Assembly (NCBI GenBank): GCA_020692245.1 | Contig: JAIMKT010000032.1 | Span: forward strand, 1 to 42,686 | Reading direction: 5' to 3' | Length of the DNA stretch: 42,686 nt | Source of the DNA: Microcoleus sp. GA_180221_E-2-1-MAG-45_12 | GTDB lineage: Bacteria > Cyanobacteriota > Cyanobacteriia > Cyanobacteriales > JAAUUE01 | In this document: positions 9,695 to 18,535 of the stretch, piece by piece | Position numbering within the stretch: the stretch's first letter is position 1 | Layout: each line of letters opens with the position of its first letter | Position numbers and translations under genes: made by a program | The notes under the pieces: model-generated | Told to the model about the DNA's origin: nothing | Database searches by the model: none | What the model saw: only the letters and a program-made list of their open reading frames with translations

Positions 9695-10675
9695 CTAGCT
9701 TTGTTGCTCGATCGACCCCTGTGGCTCTTGTCGTTGTTGTCTGAGGGAGGAGGTGGAATAAATTGCTAGGGCTGCCCAGATAAAACCAAAGGTAATCCCA
9801 TGATTGATGGTGAAAGACTCCCGGTAAACAAACACCCCTAACCCAAGCTGAATTGTCGGCGCTAGGTATTGGAAAAAGCCCATGGTTGACAGGCGGAGAC
9901 GTTTGGCAGCATTGTTAAACCACAACAGAGGTAGAGAAGTGACGACCCCACAGCCGATAAACAGGATGGTCAGCCACCAACTATTCCCCCAGTGTCCAGT
10001 CCCGGTCACAGCCCCATAACCTACAATCATCAACGCTACAGGAGTAGCAAGGAGAGTTTCTACCGCTAGACCGACCATGGGGGAGACGGCGACCATCTTG
10101 CGGACTAAGCCATAAAAGGCAAAGGAAAATCCTAATGCTAGGGCAATCCAAGGAACTTGACCGAAGTTGCCAATAAAGCTCATCACGCCCACGGTGGCAA
10201 GGAACACGGCTATTTTCTGCCCTAGGTGTAATCGTTCTTTGAGAAAGATAAATCCCAGCAGGACATTGACTAGGGGATTAATAAAATAGCCCAGACTGGT
10301 TTCCAAGACTCGATCGCTATTGATGCCATAGATGTAGAGTCCCCAGTTGCAAGTTAGTAAAGTAGTCGTGAGGAATAAGGCTCCGAGGGCTTTGGGCGAT
10401 CGAACCAATTCCCGAAACTCTGCCCCCCGTTGTTGCAGGATCAAAATCACTGTCAGCAGCACCATTGACCACAAAATTCGATGGCTGAGAACTTCCACTG
10501 GAGATATCTGTCCAAAGAATTTCCAATAGATCGGAAATAAGCCCCAAGCGGAATAAGCTAAAAGAGCGTAGATGGCTCCAGTTCTGTCGGAATTGAGAGG
10601 AGTAGCTAGATCAGTGAGAGGGCTAGAAGTTGAATCAGGAGCTAAATCTGATAGATCTGAGGTGGGTTTATTCAA
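9695..10675 (-). CDS. rarD: EamA-family transporter RarD
   Basis: A 326-residue integral membrane protein with about ten hydrophobic segments in the two-fold EamA (DMT) arrangement. The RarD subfamily signature 'GAIYALLAYSAWGLFPIYWK' near residues 34-53 and 'VEVLSHRILWSMVLL' near 60-75 are clear, as is the late motif 'STMGFFQYLAPTIQ'. The substrate is uncertain: the name comes from a chloramphenicol-sensitivity link in other bacteria. The first 30 residues are polar, Ser/Thr-rich and variable. The DUF29 gene lies upstream on the same strand, after a 65-bp gap. Confidence 0.9.
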   Translation of the reverse strand: MNKPTSDLSDLAPDSTSSPLTDLATPLNSDRTGAIYALLAYSAWGLFPIYWKFFGQISPVEVLSHRILWSMVLLTVILILQQRGAEFRELVRSPKALGALFLTTTLLTCNWGLYIYGINSDRVLETSLGYFINPLVNVLLGFIFLKERLHLGQKIAVFLATVGVMSFIGNFGQVPWIALALGFSFAFYGLVRKMVAVSPMVGLAVETLLATPVALMIVGYGAVTGTGHWGNSWWLTILFIGCGVVTSLPLLWFNNAAKRLRLSTMGFFQYLAPTIQLGLGVFVYRESFTINHGITFGFIWAALAIYSTSSLRQQRQEPQGSIEQQS

Positions 10676-10740
10676 AGTAGCTGAGTTGTTAGGGCTGAGT
10701 ATGGGAATTAAGGATTGGGGTTGAGTACTTAAGGCAAAAT

Positions 10741-11214
10741 TTAAGGCAAAAAATCCCCGTCTAGGATTTGGAATAGGTCATAGGGACTTTGAGCAGGAAA
10801 ACTTGCCAAAGGTAGCCCGGTTTCGGCTTTTGTTTGCAGCAGTGCATCGGCATAGCATTCTGGAAATATCTCTACCAAAAAAGGCTTGAGGCTAGGAGAA
10901 TCTTTTAACGATTCCTTGATCCGGCGACAATGTTCAATAAGGCTCCGCTCCCAACTACCAGTCTTTTTATCAGATTGAAATTGCCATTTGAGGAGATGAA
11001 TTAAAAGAATAATCAGGTTACTTTTGAGGCTGCGCCGTTCGCTTTTTGCCATATCAGCAATTTCTGCTATGAGATTTTCCCAATCAACCTGAGCATAGTT
11101 GTGACTACGCAACTTTTCTACGTTGCTATCCAGCCATCCTACATAATCAGTGTCATACAAATAGGAGGGGGAATTATCCTTTAGTTCCGGTATTTGGGGA
11201 TGTAAACTGGTCAT
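10741..11214 (-). CDS. DUF29 domain-containing protein
   Basis: A 157-residue protein of the DUF29 family, which is abundant in cyanobacteria and of unknown function. Family features are 'LYDTDYVGWLDSNVEKLRS', 'VDWENLIAEIADMAKSERR', a run of basic helices ('LLIHLLKWQFQ') and 'PSLKPFLVEIFPECYADA'. A second, separate DUF29 gene lies at 25492-25953. Confidence 0.9.
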   Translation of the reverse strand: MTSLHPQIPELKDNSPSYLYDTDYVGWLDSNVEKLRSHNYAQVDWENLIAEIADMAKSERRSLKSNLIILLIHLLKWQFQSDKKTGSWERSLIEHCRRIKESLKDSPSLKPFLVEIFPECYADALLQTKAETGLPLASFPAQSPYDLFQILDGDFLP

Positions 11215-11342
11215 GGGTTAATGCTTCCAGTTAATTTTGTGTTTTATCTGAGTTCTACAAATAATTGATTTCTATTCTATCGATCGGCCAAATACTTAAT
11301 CCAGACACAATCTATACAAAATTAACTAGTACACTTGATTTG

Positions 11343-11379
11343 CTAGATCAAGGCTCAACTGAAAACTACTGGAAACTAA
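11343..11379. repeat. 37-bp dispersed repeat, copy 2
   Basis: Same sequence and orientation as 4499-4535 with two mismatches. Its right end overlaps the stop codon of the small coiled-coil gene that reads leftwards into it. Confidence 0.7.
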
Positions 11380-11675
11380 CGGCGTTGATGTTCTAGGGCT
11401 TTGGCTAAGTGGGAGAGAGTAATCATTAACTCGTTGAGCTGCCTAGAGGAATCCGCTTGATTTTCTATGAGAGTTTGCACTGCATCGGTGATGGCGTAGA
11501 CTTGATAGCCCTGTTGTTGAAACTGCTGCCCCTGTTGCTGGACTTGGATACTAAGAAAATCAATCCGCTCCCCCATGCGCTCTACCACTTCCGTAGTTGC
11601 CAATACAGCAAGAGCCGTCTGCTCGACGATCGTCTCCAAGCGTTCTAAGCGTTCTAAACGTTCTGAATAATCCAA
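11376..11675 (-). CDS. Small coiled-coil protein, unknown function
   Basis: A 99-residue protein almost entirely helical by composition. The start repeats 'LERLERLE', followed by a Gln-rich heptad stretch 'VQQQGQQFQQQGYQV' and a Leu-patterned tail. It resembles the short coiled-coil hypotheticals common in filamentous cyanobacteria. No catalytic motif is seen. It lies 19 bp downstream of galE on the same strand and could be co-transcribed with it. Its stop codon falls inside a dispersed repeat. Confidence 0.6.
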   Translation of the reverse strand: MDYSERLERLERLETIVEQTALAVLATTEVVERMGERIDFLSIQVQQQGQQFQQQGYQVYAITDAVQTLIENQADSSRQLNELMITLSHLAKALEHQRR

Positions 11676-11694
11676 GGGCTTCTCTTACTCCTTT

Positions 11695-12684
11695 TTAACC
11701 GTGGCGTTTTTGATGCCAGTGCCATGCATCAGTAATAATTTTACTCAAGTCAGCAAATTGCGGATTCCACTTGAGAACTTTCTTAGCTTTTGCCGCACTG
11801 CCGACCAAAACTGCCGGATCTCCGGGGCGACGATCGCCCTCAATTACCTTAATTTCTTTTCCTGTCACCTGCCGGGCTGTATCAATTACCTGTCGGACTG
11901 AAAACCCATTGCCATTGCCGAGGTTGAATCGATCGCTCTTTCCCCCAGCCAAGAGGTATTCCAAACCCAAAATATGGGCAGAGGCGAGGTCTTGAACATG
12001 GATATAGTCTCGAATACAAGTGCCATCAGGGGTATCATAATCTGTACCAAACACAGAAATGGCGGGAATTTTCCCCATGGCTGCAAACAAAGTCAGGGGA
12101 ATTAAGTGGGTTTCTGGGGTATGGTCTTCCCCTAGCCAGCCTTCAGGATTTGCCCCCGCCGCATTGAAGTACCGAAAACAAACGGAATTTAACCCATAGA
12201 CCTCAAAATCTTGTAATATGCGTTCCACCATTAGCTTCGTTGCCCCGTAGGGATTGATGGGAGCTTGGGGATGATCCTCCGTAATGGGGATGGCTTGGGG
12301 ATTGCCGTAGGTGGCGCAGGTGGAAGAAAAGACGAATTTATCTATGCCTGCCGCTACCATTGCTTCCAAGAGGCTCAAGGTTCCCACTACATTATTCCGG
12401 TAATACTTCGCTGGGGCGGTGACGGATTCCCCCACGTAGGCATAGGCAGAAAAGTGCATCACTGCGGCAATTTGGTGGTTATTGAAGAGAATATCCAACA
12501 GGGAGCGATCGATCGTGTCGCCGATAATAACTTCCACGTTGGGAATCGAGGCAATTAATTCCTTATGCCCGTAGTCCAGATTATCGAGAACAACTACCGG
12601 GTAGCCCGCCTGTGATAAGGCTAATACTGCATGGGAGCCAATATAACCCGCCCCGCCTGTCACCAAAATTGTCGGTTTTGCCAT
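11695..12684 (-). CDS. galE: UDP-glucose 4-epimerase
   Basis: A 329-residue short-chain dehydrogenase/reductase that interconverts UDP-glucose and UDP-galactose using bound NAD. The dinucleotide motif 'VTGGAGYIGSHAV' is at residues 8-20, the catalytic Ser/Tyr/Lys are in 'FSSTCATYG' and 'NPYGATKLMVE', and 'RYFNAAGANPEGWLGEDH' is typical of GalE. It probably supplies UDP-galactose for cell-envelope sugars. Full length, ATG start. Confidence 0.96.
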   Translation of the reverse strand: MAKPTILVTGGAGYIGSHAVLALSQAGYPVVVLDNLDYGHKELIASIPNVEVIIGDTIDRSLLDILFNNHQIAAVMHFSAYAYVGESVTAPAKYYRNNVVGTLSLLEAMVAAGIDKFVFSSTCATYGNPQAIPITEDHPQAPINPYGATKLMVERILQDFEVYGLNSVCFRYFNAAGANPEGWLGEDHTPETHLIPLTLFAAMGKIPAISVFGTDYDTPDGTCIRDYIHVQDLASAHILGLEYLLAGGKSDRFNLGNGNGFSVRQVIDTARQVTGKEIKVIEGDRRPGDPAVLVGSAAKAKKVLKWNPQFADLSKIITDAWHWHQKRHG

Positions 12685-12854
12685 AGATCTAGTGTTTCTT
12701 ACTGATGTCGAAATTGTAGCGATCGAGGGAAATTAAATTATCCCCATCCCTAAAGATACCTAAATAATAACCAAACAATTGAGCCGCAAGCCGTAAATAT
12801 TCCTACTTCAACTCCGCCCAGCACAAACAACTGATTAATCAGGTTTTCTGATAA

Positions 12855-12890
12855 CTCCCTGTACCTCCCCTTACCTCCCTGTACCTCCTA
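12855..12890. repeat. CCCTGTACCTCC short repeat
   Basis: Tandem CTCCCTGTACCTCC units. The same unit forms a longer run at 28803-28850 at the end of the ferredoxin gene. Confidence 0.55.
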
Positions 12891-12895
12891 ATTCC

Positions 12896-13252
12896 TTAAT
12901 AACTTTCCAAATAACTATTAATATCTTCCACAAGGGTTGTGAGTTGGGTTTCTGTGGTGAGACGGATGCGATCGTCCCGGAGGGTAATCAATACCTTCGC
13001 GGCAAAGGGAGTGGCGTAAATATTTGGGTTACAGAAAATTTCTAGAAAAACCTCTCCCGTATATTGATACTCCATGGGTTTGTAGGCTTGGCGTTTACCG
13101 CTTCCTGCCTGAGCCACAGCTTTGATATCTTGCATCAGTCGGGATATTTGTTTTTGCAACTCTTGGGCAGCTTGGGGATCAAATCCACAGGACACGGAGC
13201 CTTCATTGAGGTTAATTCTGAGTTCGGATCTTTGCGGGGGAATTACAGACAT
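12896..13252 (-). CDS. Conserved-looking hypothetical protein
   Basis: A 118-residue soluble protein that I do not recognise. It has a mixed alpha/beta pattern: an early strand pair 'ELRINLNEGSVSCGFD', a helix 'QELQKQISRLMQDIKAVAQ', then 'EVFLEIFCNPNIYATPFAAKVLITLRDDRIRLTTE'. No signal peptide or membrane segment is present. Reading frame, composition and a plausible ATG support a real gene. It lies alone between galE and the CDF transporter. Confidence 0.6.
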   Translation of the reverse strand: MSVIPPQRSELRINLNEGSVSCGFDPQAAQELQKQISRLMQDIKAVAQAGSGKRQAYKPMEYQYTGEVFLEIFCNPNIYATPFAAKVLITLRDDRIRLTTETQLTTLVEDINSYLESY

Positions 13253-13668
13253 AGAACATTCAATCTTAATTTAACTTAATATAAAACTTTAACTAGGAAA
13301 GCTCTAGGTAAAAACCTATTGTTAATGCTAAAAGATTTTGACACTTCTCGAAAAAATATTTACAAAATATCGGCATCATGTCTAAATAAATCTTACCTTA
13401 GCACTCAATCAAGCATTAAATAAATTTCTCTTCAGAGTAATTAATAGCCAAAAGAATTGCCAAAGATTTGCAATAACCAGCAAAAATCAATGAAGACAAT
13501 TGTAGATGAATACAGCTATAAGTCCTGTAATGTAAGGATTCTATTATTGTTTTTAAATTTCTTCAACTACACTAGAAAGTACTACTACAAATAATTAGGA
13601 ATTAAGTAGTAGATAGTCAACAGATATTCAGTAGATATAAAAAATATTAAATAAAAGAGTTAAGTTTT
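13253..13668. other. 416-bp AT-rich intergenic region
   Basis: Divergent promoter region between the hypothetical gene and the CDF transporter. It is AT-rich and contains no open frame of note. No metal-regulator operator (Zur or SmtB type) was found by eye. Confidence 0.4.
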
Positions 13669-14589
13669 ATGATCTCCGATAATCGATCGACTGTCCGCCG
13701 AGTTTTATTTATTACCCTCCTCCTAAATTTAGTAGTGATGGGAATTAAGATTACAGTTGGTTTCTTGACTGGCTCCTTAAGTTTGTTTGCCGATGCGTTA
13801 CATAGTGTTACTGATAGCTTAAATAATGTTTTAGGTTTGTTAGCCATTAAATTTGCTTCTCCCTATCCCGATCGAGACCATCCCTACGGACACCAAAAAT
13901 TTGAGGCGGTGGTGGCTTTGGGGATTGCCGCTTGTCTAGGAATTGCCTGTTTTGAAATTCTCCAAGGAGCAGTAGTTCGGGTGATTGAGGGTTTGCAAAA
14001 GGGGTTAACTCCTCTGTCGATCGGGGCAACAGAGTTGTGGATTTTGCTAATTGTGTTGGGAATTAATATCTTTGTGACTTTCTACGAGCGGCGGGAAGGG
14101 GTGCGGGTGGGCAGTGCGATCCTAGTGGCGGATGCTCAACACACCATGAGTGATGTCTGGGTAACGATTACTGTGATTGCGGGATTAGTAGGGGCTTGGT
14201 GGGGCAATCAAATCAATTTTCCGCTCCTGCGCTGGTTAGATGTGCTGCTGTCTTTTCCGGTGGCGATCTTAGTGTTTCGCAGTGGCTGGTCGGTGTTGCA
14301 AGATAATCTCCCGTGGCTAGTGGATGAGATGGCGATCGACCCTGAAGTTATCCAAAAACTCACCCTCGAAGTTCCGGGAGTGATCAATTGTCACAGCATC
14401 TCTTCCCGTGGCATAGTGGGGCGGCAGATATTTATTGAAATGCATTTAATCGTAAATACCCAAGATGTCTCCACAGCCCATGCCATCACGGAAGCCGTAG
14501 AACAAAAACTAGAGGAACGTTTTCCCCCCGCCCGCATTCTCATCCACGTAGAACCCCCGGACTACATCTCCGATGCCGTCACCTACTAG
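13669..14589 (+). CDS. Cation diffusion facilitator (CDF) metal transporter
   Basis: A 306-residue inner-membrane efflux protein with six membrane segments and a cytoplasmic C-terminal domain. The metal-site residues are in TM2 ('ADALHSVTDSLNN', residues 42-54) and TM5 ('ADAQHTMSDVW', about 157-167), in the HxxxD/DxxxD style of zinc or iron/manganese exporters. 'HPYGHQKFE' is the conserved loop after TM2. The C-terminal domain (VPGVINCHSISSR...) is the usual dimerisation fold. The metal cannot be fixed from the sequence. Confidence 0.92.
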   Translation: MISDNRSTVRRVLFITLLLNLVVMGIKITVGFLTGSLSLFADALHSVTDSLNNVLGLLAIKFASPYPDRDHPYGHQKFEAVVALGIAACLGIACFEILQGAVVRVIEGLQKGLTPLSIGATELWILLIVLGINIFVTFYERREGVRVGSAILVADAQHTMSDVWVTITVIAGLVGAWWGNQINFPLLRWLDVLLSFPVAILVFRSGWSVLQDNLPWLVDEMAIDPEVIQKLTLEVPGVINCHSISSRGIVGRQIFIEMHLIVNTQDVSTAHAITEAVEQKLEERFPPARILIHVEPPDYISDAVTY

Positions 14590-14638
14590 TAATCTTGCTA
14601 AGATAGTGATTATTTAAGATTTATGGATTTTACCCCCC

Positions 14639-14914
14639 ATGACACAATCAACTCTTGTCAAGCTCCTTAGTCAACTTGAAACCCTTGAGCCAAAGGAACT
14701 CCAAGAACTAAGCCAAGCAGTTCAAATTCGCCTTCAGGCAGTAAAGGAAGTTGATAAACTAACAAAGTTCTATGATTCTTTATTAAGTTCTGGATTAGTT
14801 CGCCATCTAAAACCAACATCTACACCGCAACAAATTAAACATCCTGTTAATCGATCTTTAATTGAGGTGCAAGGTAAGCCTATATCAACAACAATTATTG
14901 AGGAAAGAGGTTAA
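14639..14914 (+). CDS. Putative antitoxin of the adjacent PIN toxin
   Basis: A 91-residue protein that ends exactly where the PIN-domain gene starts (TAA directly followed by ATG), the typical layout of a VapBC-like pair. The N-terminal half is helical and Leu-rich ('LVKLLSQLETLEPKELQELSQ'). No ribbon-helix-helix or AbrB motif could be identified, so the DNA-binding class is unknown. The assignment rests mainly on context. Confidence 0.6.
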   Translation: MTQSTLVKLLSQLETLEPKELQELSQAVQIRLQAVKEVDKLTKFYDSLLSSGLVRHLKPTSTPQQIKHPVNRSLIEVQGKPISTTIIEERG

Positions 14915-15379
14915 ATGTCTATCTATTTTTTAGATAGTAGTGCGATCGCTAAACGCTACATTAATGAAATTGGCTCTAATTGGCTTTATTCTCTTTTTGA
15001 ACCAACTCTAGGCAACCAGTTTTTCATAACTGCTATTACAGGTGTAGAAATCATTTCTGCGATTACAAGGAGAGCAAAAAGTGGCAGTATTAGTAGTAGA
15101 GATTCGATCGCTATTCGTAATCAGTTTAAAGAAGACATACAATCTGAGTATCAAGTTATTGAAATTACAGAAACTATAATTAGTTCAGCAATGACTATGG
15201 CTGAAATCTACGCTTTACGAGGTTATGATGCTGTTCAACTTGCTTCAGGGCGTGAGATAAATAGTTTATGTATTCTGCATAATTTGCCTGTGGTTATTTT
15301 TGTTTCAGCAGATAATGCTTTAAATGAGGCGGCATCAGCCGAGGGATTAGTTATAGAAAACCCTAATAATTATCGTTGA
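14915..15379 (+). CDS. PIN-domain ribonuclease toxin (VapC-like)
   Basis: A 154-residue PIN-domain protein. The acidic metal site is present: Asp7 in 'FLDSSAIAKRY', a Glu in 'TGVEIISA', Asp in 'RGYDAVQLAS' and Asp in 'VSADNALN'. PIN toxins of toxin-antitoxin pairs cut tRNA, rRNA or mRNA when the partner antitoxin is lost. The preceding 91-residue gene is the likely antitoxin. Confidence 0.88.
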   Translation: MSIYFLDSSAIAKRYINEIGSNWLYSLFEPTLGNQFFITAITGVEIISAITRRAKSGSISSRDSIAIRNQFKEDIQSEYQVIEITETIISSAMTMAEIYALRGYDAVQLASGREINSLCILHNLPVVIFVSADNALNEAASAEGLVIENPNNYR

Positions 15380-15421
15380 TCTCATAGCCTTCTATTAAGT
15401 AATGAGAAACGTTATACCCAC

Positions 15422-15961
15422 ATGATTGAAATCATAGTCCAAGACCTTGGCTGGGTCACGGGAGAAGAAGATGTAATATGGGATCAATGCGCCCACGGAA
15501 CGGTAGTCTTTCGAGTGAATGAAACTACGTTTGTCGAGCCGGAAGATGGTAATTGGACTGTTAGTGCTACAGGATTGTATCTTTTGCGGACTTTATCCTT
15601 TGACCACACTCTTGAAAACTCAGTAGCTGAAGGAAGCTTTCTATTTCCCTGTTGTGCCTTCAATGCATGGCCTATCGAAGATAACAAAGAGTTTAAAGTA
15701 TTGTTGTGTAGCGGCTGTTCTCAAGGTATCGACATTGCTGTGCGCCATGTTGCAGGAAAAGTTCATCTTGAAGCAGAAGATAAAGTAGAGCAGGTTACAG
15801 AAACTGAGTGGAGACAAGCAGTGTTAGCTTTCGTTCGCCAAGTTGAGGGCTTATATGCTTCTTGTACTCCTAAGATATATATTGATGATGAGTTCGATCG
15901 AAAGGGATGGCAAGCATTCTGGCAAGAGTGGCGAGAACGTATTGATAAAATCAATTTATAA
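15422..15961 (+). CDS. Hypothetical protein, not recognised
   Basis: A 179-residue acidic, Trp-rich soluble protein. It contains 'FLFPCCAFNAWPI' and 'KVLLCSGCSQGIDIAV', with four Cys that could bind a metal, and a C-terminal helix 'GWQAFWQEWRERIDK'. No domain is recognised. It lies between a toxin-antitoxin pair and an Rpn-like nuclease, and its acidic, compact character would suit an immunity-type protein, but that is a guess. Confidence 0.6.
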   Translation: MIEIIVQDLGWVTGEEDVIWDQCAHGTVVFRVNETTFVEPEDGNWTVSATGLYLLRTLSFDHTLENSVAEGSFLFPCCAFNAWPIEDNKEFKVLLCSGCSQGIDIAVRHVAGKVHLEAEDKVEQVTETEWRQAVLAFVRQVEGLYASCTPKIYIDDEFDRKGWQAFWQEWRERIDKINL

Positions 15962-15963
15962 AA

Positions 15964-16755
15964 TTATTGTAATTTTTGAATTTGCTCTAGAGAAAGCCCC
16001 GTAAATTGGGCAATTAAATCTGGTGAGATACCAGAACGAAGCATGTTTAGGGCAATTTGATTAGCTGCTTCAATCTTACCCTCAGCCTTGCCTTCAATTT
16101 TACCCTCAGCCTTGCCTTCAGCCTTACCTTCTAGCAGGATTTCTTGATAAGTTACAGATTCTTTCATGATTTCTCTCCTCAGAAGTCTTTGGATTATTTC
16201 TTTATTTAATACTAACCCAGAAATGATGTAGGTAGCAGTTGTGATATTACCTTGGATGCGTTTATCTGTAATAGTTTTAATCTGTTGAGCCACTTGTCTG
16301 AGAGCCTCTTCTGGGTTGTTGGTTTGCGAGAGGACAGTAAAGGGTAATAGTCCCTGATATTGCTGAAATATCTCGACGGGCTGTTCCCAGAGTCTGATGA
16401 TGTTGAATTGATGGGTAGTTTGCTCTGAGGCAAAACTGGTTTGATAGGCTAGGGGTGAATTGGTAGGTCTGAGATAAATAACAGTTTGATGAATTCTTTT
16501 GGTGGGAAATCTACGGTATAGCCTTATCCAATAATCTAGCATCCGAAATGCCATACTTTCATCGGTGCTGGTTTGAAATTCTAAATGCAGGATCACCTCT
16601 GCCGATTCTAAGAATATGAGGGAGTCAGCCCGGATCGGTTCAACAGAAAGTTCTGATGGCTCAAGTTTGGTGAGAGGTATTGGTTCTCCTAAGATCCAAC
16701 TGGCAAAATCAGTGGGGAAGGTTTCAGCTAAAAATTTACAGGTGTTGTCATACAT
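15964..16755 (-). CDS. Rpn-family PD-(D/E)XK nuclease / putative transposase
   Basis: A 263-residue protein of the Rpn (recombination-promoting nuclease, formerly transposase_31-like) type common in cyanobacteria. The nuclease core is 'RADSLIFLESAEVILHLEFQT' (about residues 42-62), with Asp and the E-x-Q of the PD-(D/E)XK site. Near the C-terminus a run of 'EGKAEGKIEGK' repeats (about 210-230) is a typical linker in this family and is encoded by a 30-bp near-repeat. It ends with a helical tail. It is tail-to-tail with the unrecognised gene. Confidence 0.82.
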   Translation of the reverse strand: MYDNTCKFLAETFPTDFASWILGEPIPLTKLEPSELSVEPIRADSLIFLESAEVILHLEFQTSTDESMAFRMLDYWIRLYRRFPTKRIHQTVIYLRPTNSPLAYQTSFASEQTTHQFNIIRLWEQPVEIFQQYQGLLPFTVLSQTNNPEEALRQVAQQIKTITDKRIQGNITTATYIISGLVLNKEIIQRLLRREIMKESVTYQEILLEGKAEGKAEGKIEGKAEGKIEAANQIALNMLRSGISPDLIAQFTGLSLEQIQKLQ

Positions 16756-16781
16756 GGGATACGATCGAGCTAACGAGAAAA

Positions 16782-17669
16782 TTAAAATTGCTGGCGTTGG
16801 CGTTGGGCTTCGTAGAGCATTACGGCGCTGGAGATGGCAACATTCAGGGATTCTACCCCACCCAAAAGGGGAATTTGGACTTGTCGATCGGCCAGAGCTA
16901 GTAAATCCGCCGATAAACCCGCCCCTTCATTACCCAAGAGAATCAAAGTAGGGGAAGTGAAATCTACTTGCCAGTAAGTTAAATCGGCTCTGGGATTGGT
17001 GGCTACAACTTGGATGCCTTGGGCTTGGAGCGATCGCACCACCTCTGCTAAATCTGGAGTGCTGACCATGGGCAACCGAAACCACTGCCCCGCCGAAGCC
17101 CTTAAGACTTTGGGATTTTCCCCATCTACACTATCTCGACTCAACCATAAACCCTGTACCCCCGTTGCTACTGCCGTGCGGATCATCGTGCCGACATTAC
17201 CAGGATCTTGGAGAGTTTCCCCAGCAATCCCTAAAAAGTTAGCTGTTGATACTTCTGGGGATGGGGGCGATCGAAATTCTTCTGGTAATTCTGCTGGCTG
17301 TAAAACTTCTGAAGATAATTCTTCTGGCTGTAATAATCTGCTTAAACTTTGCCGACTCAACTCTTCTCGACTGGGAGCCGTCGCCACCACCCCATCCGGC
17401 TGCACCGTCGTCGCCATCGCCTGCAACACTTCGATCGTCACCATTTCTACCCTAGTCGCCAGATTACTCGCCTGTTCCCCCAATTCTTCATGACGTTCCC
17501 ACCACTGGGGAGTCGCACACAGGGTTTCTAGGGGATAATTTGTACCTACGGCTTCCATCAGGAGATGGGTTCCCTCTAGCAAAAATAAGCCCGCCTCTCG
17601 TCTGCCCTTGGGGGTGTGGAGTTGGCGGAAACTTTTCACTAAAGAATTACTACGACTGGAGATCAGCAC
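16782..17669 (-). CDS. TrmH/SpoU-family RNA 2'-O-methyltransferase
   Basis: A 295-residue SPOUT methyltransferase that transfers methyl from SAM to a ribose 2'-OH of rRNA or tRNA. The N-terminal substrate-binding domain begins 'ISSRSNSLVKSFRQLHTPKGR'. The catalytic knot motifs are 'LQDPGNVGTMIRTA' (motif 1, near 160), 'LGNEGAGLSADLL' (motif 2) and 'LGGVESLNVAISSAVMLYE' (motif 3). A low-complexity insert rich in 'LLQPEEL'/'LQPAEL' units lies at about 110-140. The exact target (RlmB-like or other) is unknown. Confidence 0.9.
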   Translation of the reverse strand: MLISSRSNSLVKSFRQLHTPKGRREAGLFLLEGTHLLMEAVGTNYPLETLCATPQWWERHEELGEQASNLATRVEMVTIEVLQAMATTVQPDGVVATAPSREELSRQSLSRLLQPEELSSEVLQPAELPEEFRSPPSPEVSTANFLGIAGETLQDPGNVGTMIRTAVATGVQGLWLSRDSVDGENPKVLRASAGQWFRLPMVSTPDLAEVVRSLQAQGIQVVATNPRADLTYWQVDFTSPTLILLGNEGAGLSADLLALADRQVQIPLLGGVESLNVAISSAVMLYEAQRQRQQF

Positions 17670-17727
17670 TAAAGGTTTTGGACTAGAATTTGGGATTAGG
17701 ATTTTTTTAATGATTATTGATTATTAA

Positions 17728-17811
17728 TGCGGAACCGGGGACTTGAACCCCGAAGTCCTTGCGGACACAAGAACCTGAATCTTGCGCGTCTACCAATTCC
17801 GCCAGTTCCGC
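17728..17811 (-). tRNA. tRNA-Leu (anticodon CAG)
   Basis: On the minus strand the acceptor GCGGAAC pairs with GTTCCGC. The anticodon stem CAAGA/TCTTG encloses the loop TTCAGGT, giving anticodon CAG. A long variable arm (GTCC...GGAC), as expected for leucine tRNA, and a T-arm GGGGTTCAAGTCCCC follow. No CCA is encoded. It lies between the SpoU gene and the YbjN-like gene. Confidence 0.97.
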
Positions 17812-17935
17812 TCAACTACATTTCGTACATTCAATTTTGTACATTTAATATAATAGCCTAATTCGCCTTAAAATAGATCAGCGAGATCAGCACAACTCAG
17901 GGGTAAAGCTGGATAAAAAAAAGGACAAGATCCCT

Positions 17936-18511
17936 ATGGCAACGACATTAGCCCAAATTGCTCAATATTTAGATAAACAAGAGTGGAAATATCGGTTAGA
18001 AGAGGAGTCCGATCGCATTATCACGGGAGTCCAAACTGACCATATCGAAAATTTCCTCATTGTCATTCAGCTAGACGAAGATGGCGAATTTTTTAAGCTG
18101 TTTGCCCCCCAAGTCCTTTCAGATATTCTGAACCATCCCTACAAGGAAGCCATTCTGGAAACCATGCTGAGTATTTCTTGGGAAACTAAGATGTTGCAAT
18201 GGGAATACGATCCTACGGATGGCGAGATTCGGGCAATCATTGAGTTTCCCCTCGAAGATGCGCTGCTGACGGAAAAACAGTTTAATCGTTGCTTGCGGGG
18301 CTTAATTCAAATTGTGGATGAGATTGCCATGCCCCGGTTAAAGGCAGTGATGGAAACTGGGGAAGACCCCGGTGATATTGAAGAAGGAGAGCGGTTATTG
18401 TTGCAATTACAGGAACAGGCTCCGGGACTGCTCGAAAAATTAGAAAAAGCTATGCAAGCCCGCCGCATCCGGGGTAAGGATCAAGACGATGATGATTTTG
18501 AACCCATCTAA
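17936..18511 (+). CDS. YbjN-domain protein
   Basis: A 191-residue acidic cytoplasmic protein of the YbjN (bacterial sensory transduction regulator-like) family, which has a type III secretion chaperone-like fold. Recognisable parts are 'QEWKYRLEEESDRIITGV', 'LEDALLTEKQFNRCLRGLIQIVDE' and an acidic C-terminal tail. The molecular function in cyanobacteria is not established. lnt begins 25 bp downstream on the same strand, so the two are probably co-transcribed. Confidence 0.75.
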   Translation: MATTLAQIAQYLDKQEWKYRLEEESDRIITGVQTDHIENFLIVIQLDEDGEFFKLFAPQVLSDILNHPYKEAILETMLSISWETKMLQWEYDPTDGEIRAIIEFPLEDALLTEKQFNRCLRGLIQIVDEIAMPRLKAVMETGEDPGDIEEGERLLLQLQEQAPGLLEKLEKAMQARRIRGKDQDDDDFEPI

Positions 18512-18535
18512 AAATTTTTATCCCCAATATTGGCT

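Noticed and set aside
9695-10675. Complete operon of rarD with the DUF29 gene
   Set aside because: Same strand and close, but the gap has no shared features and the functions are unrelated, so co-transcription is not claimed.
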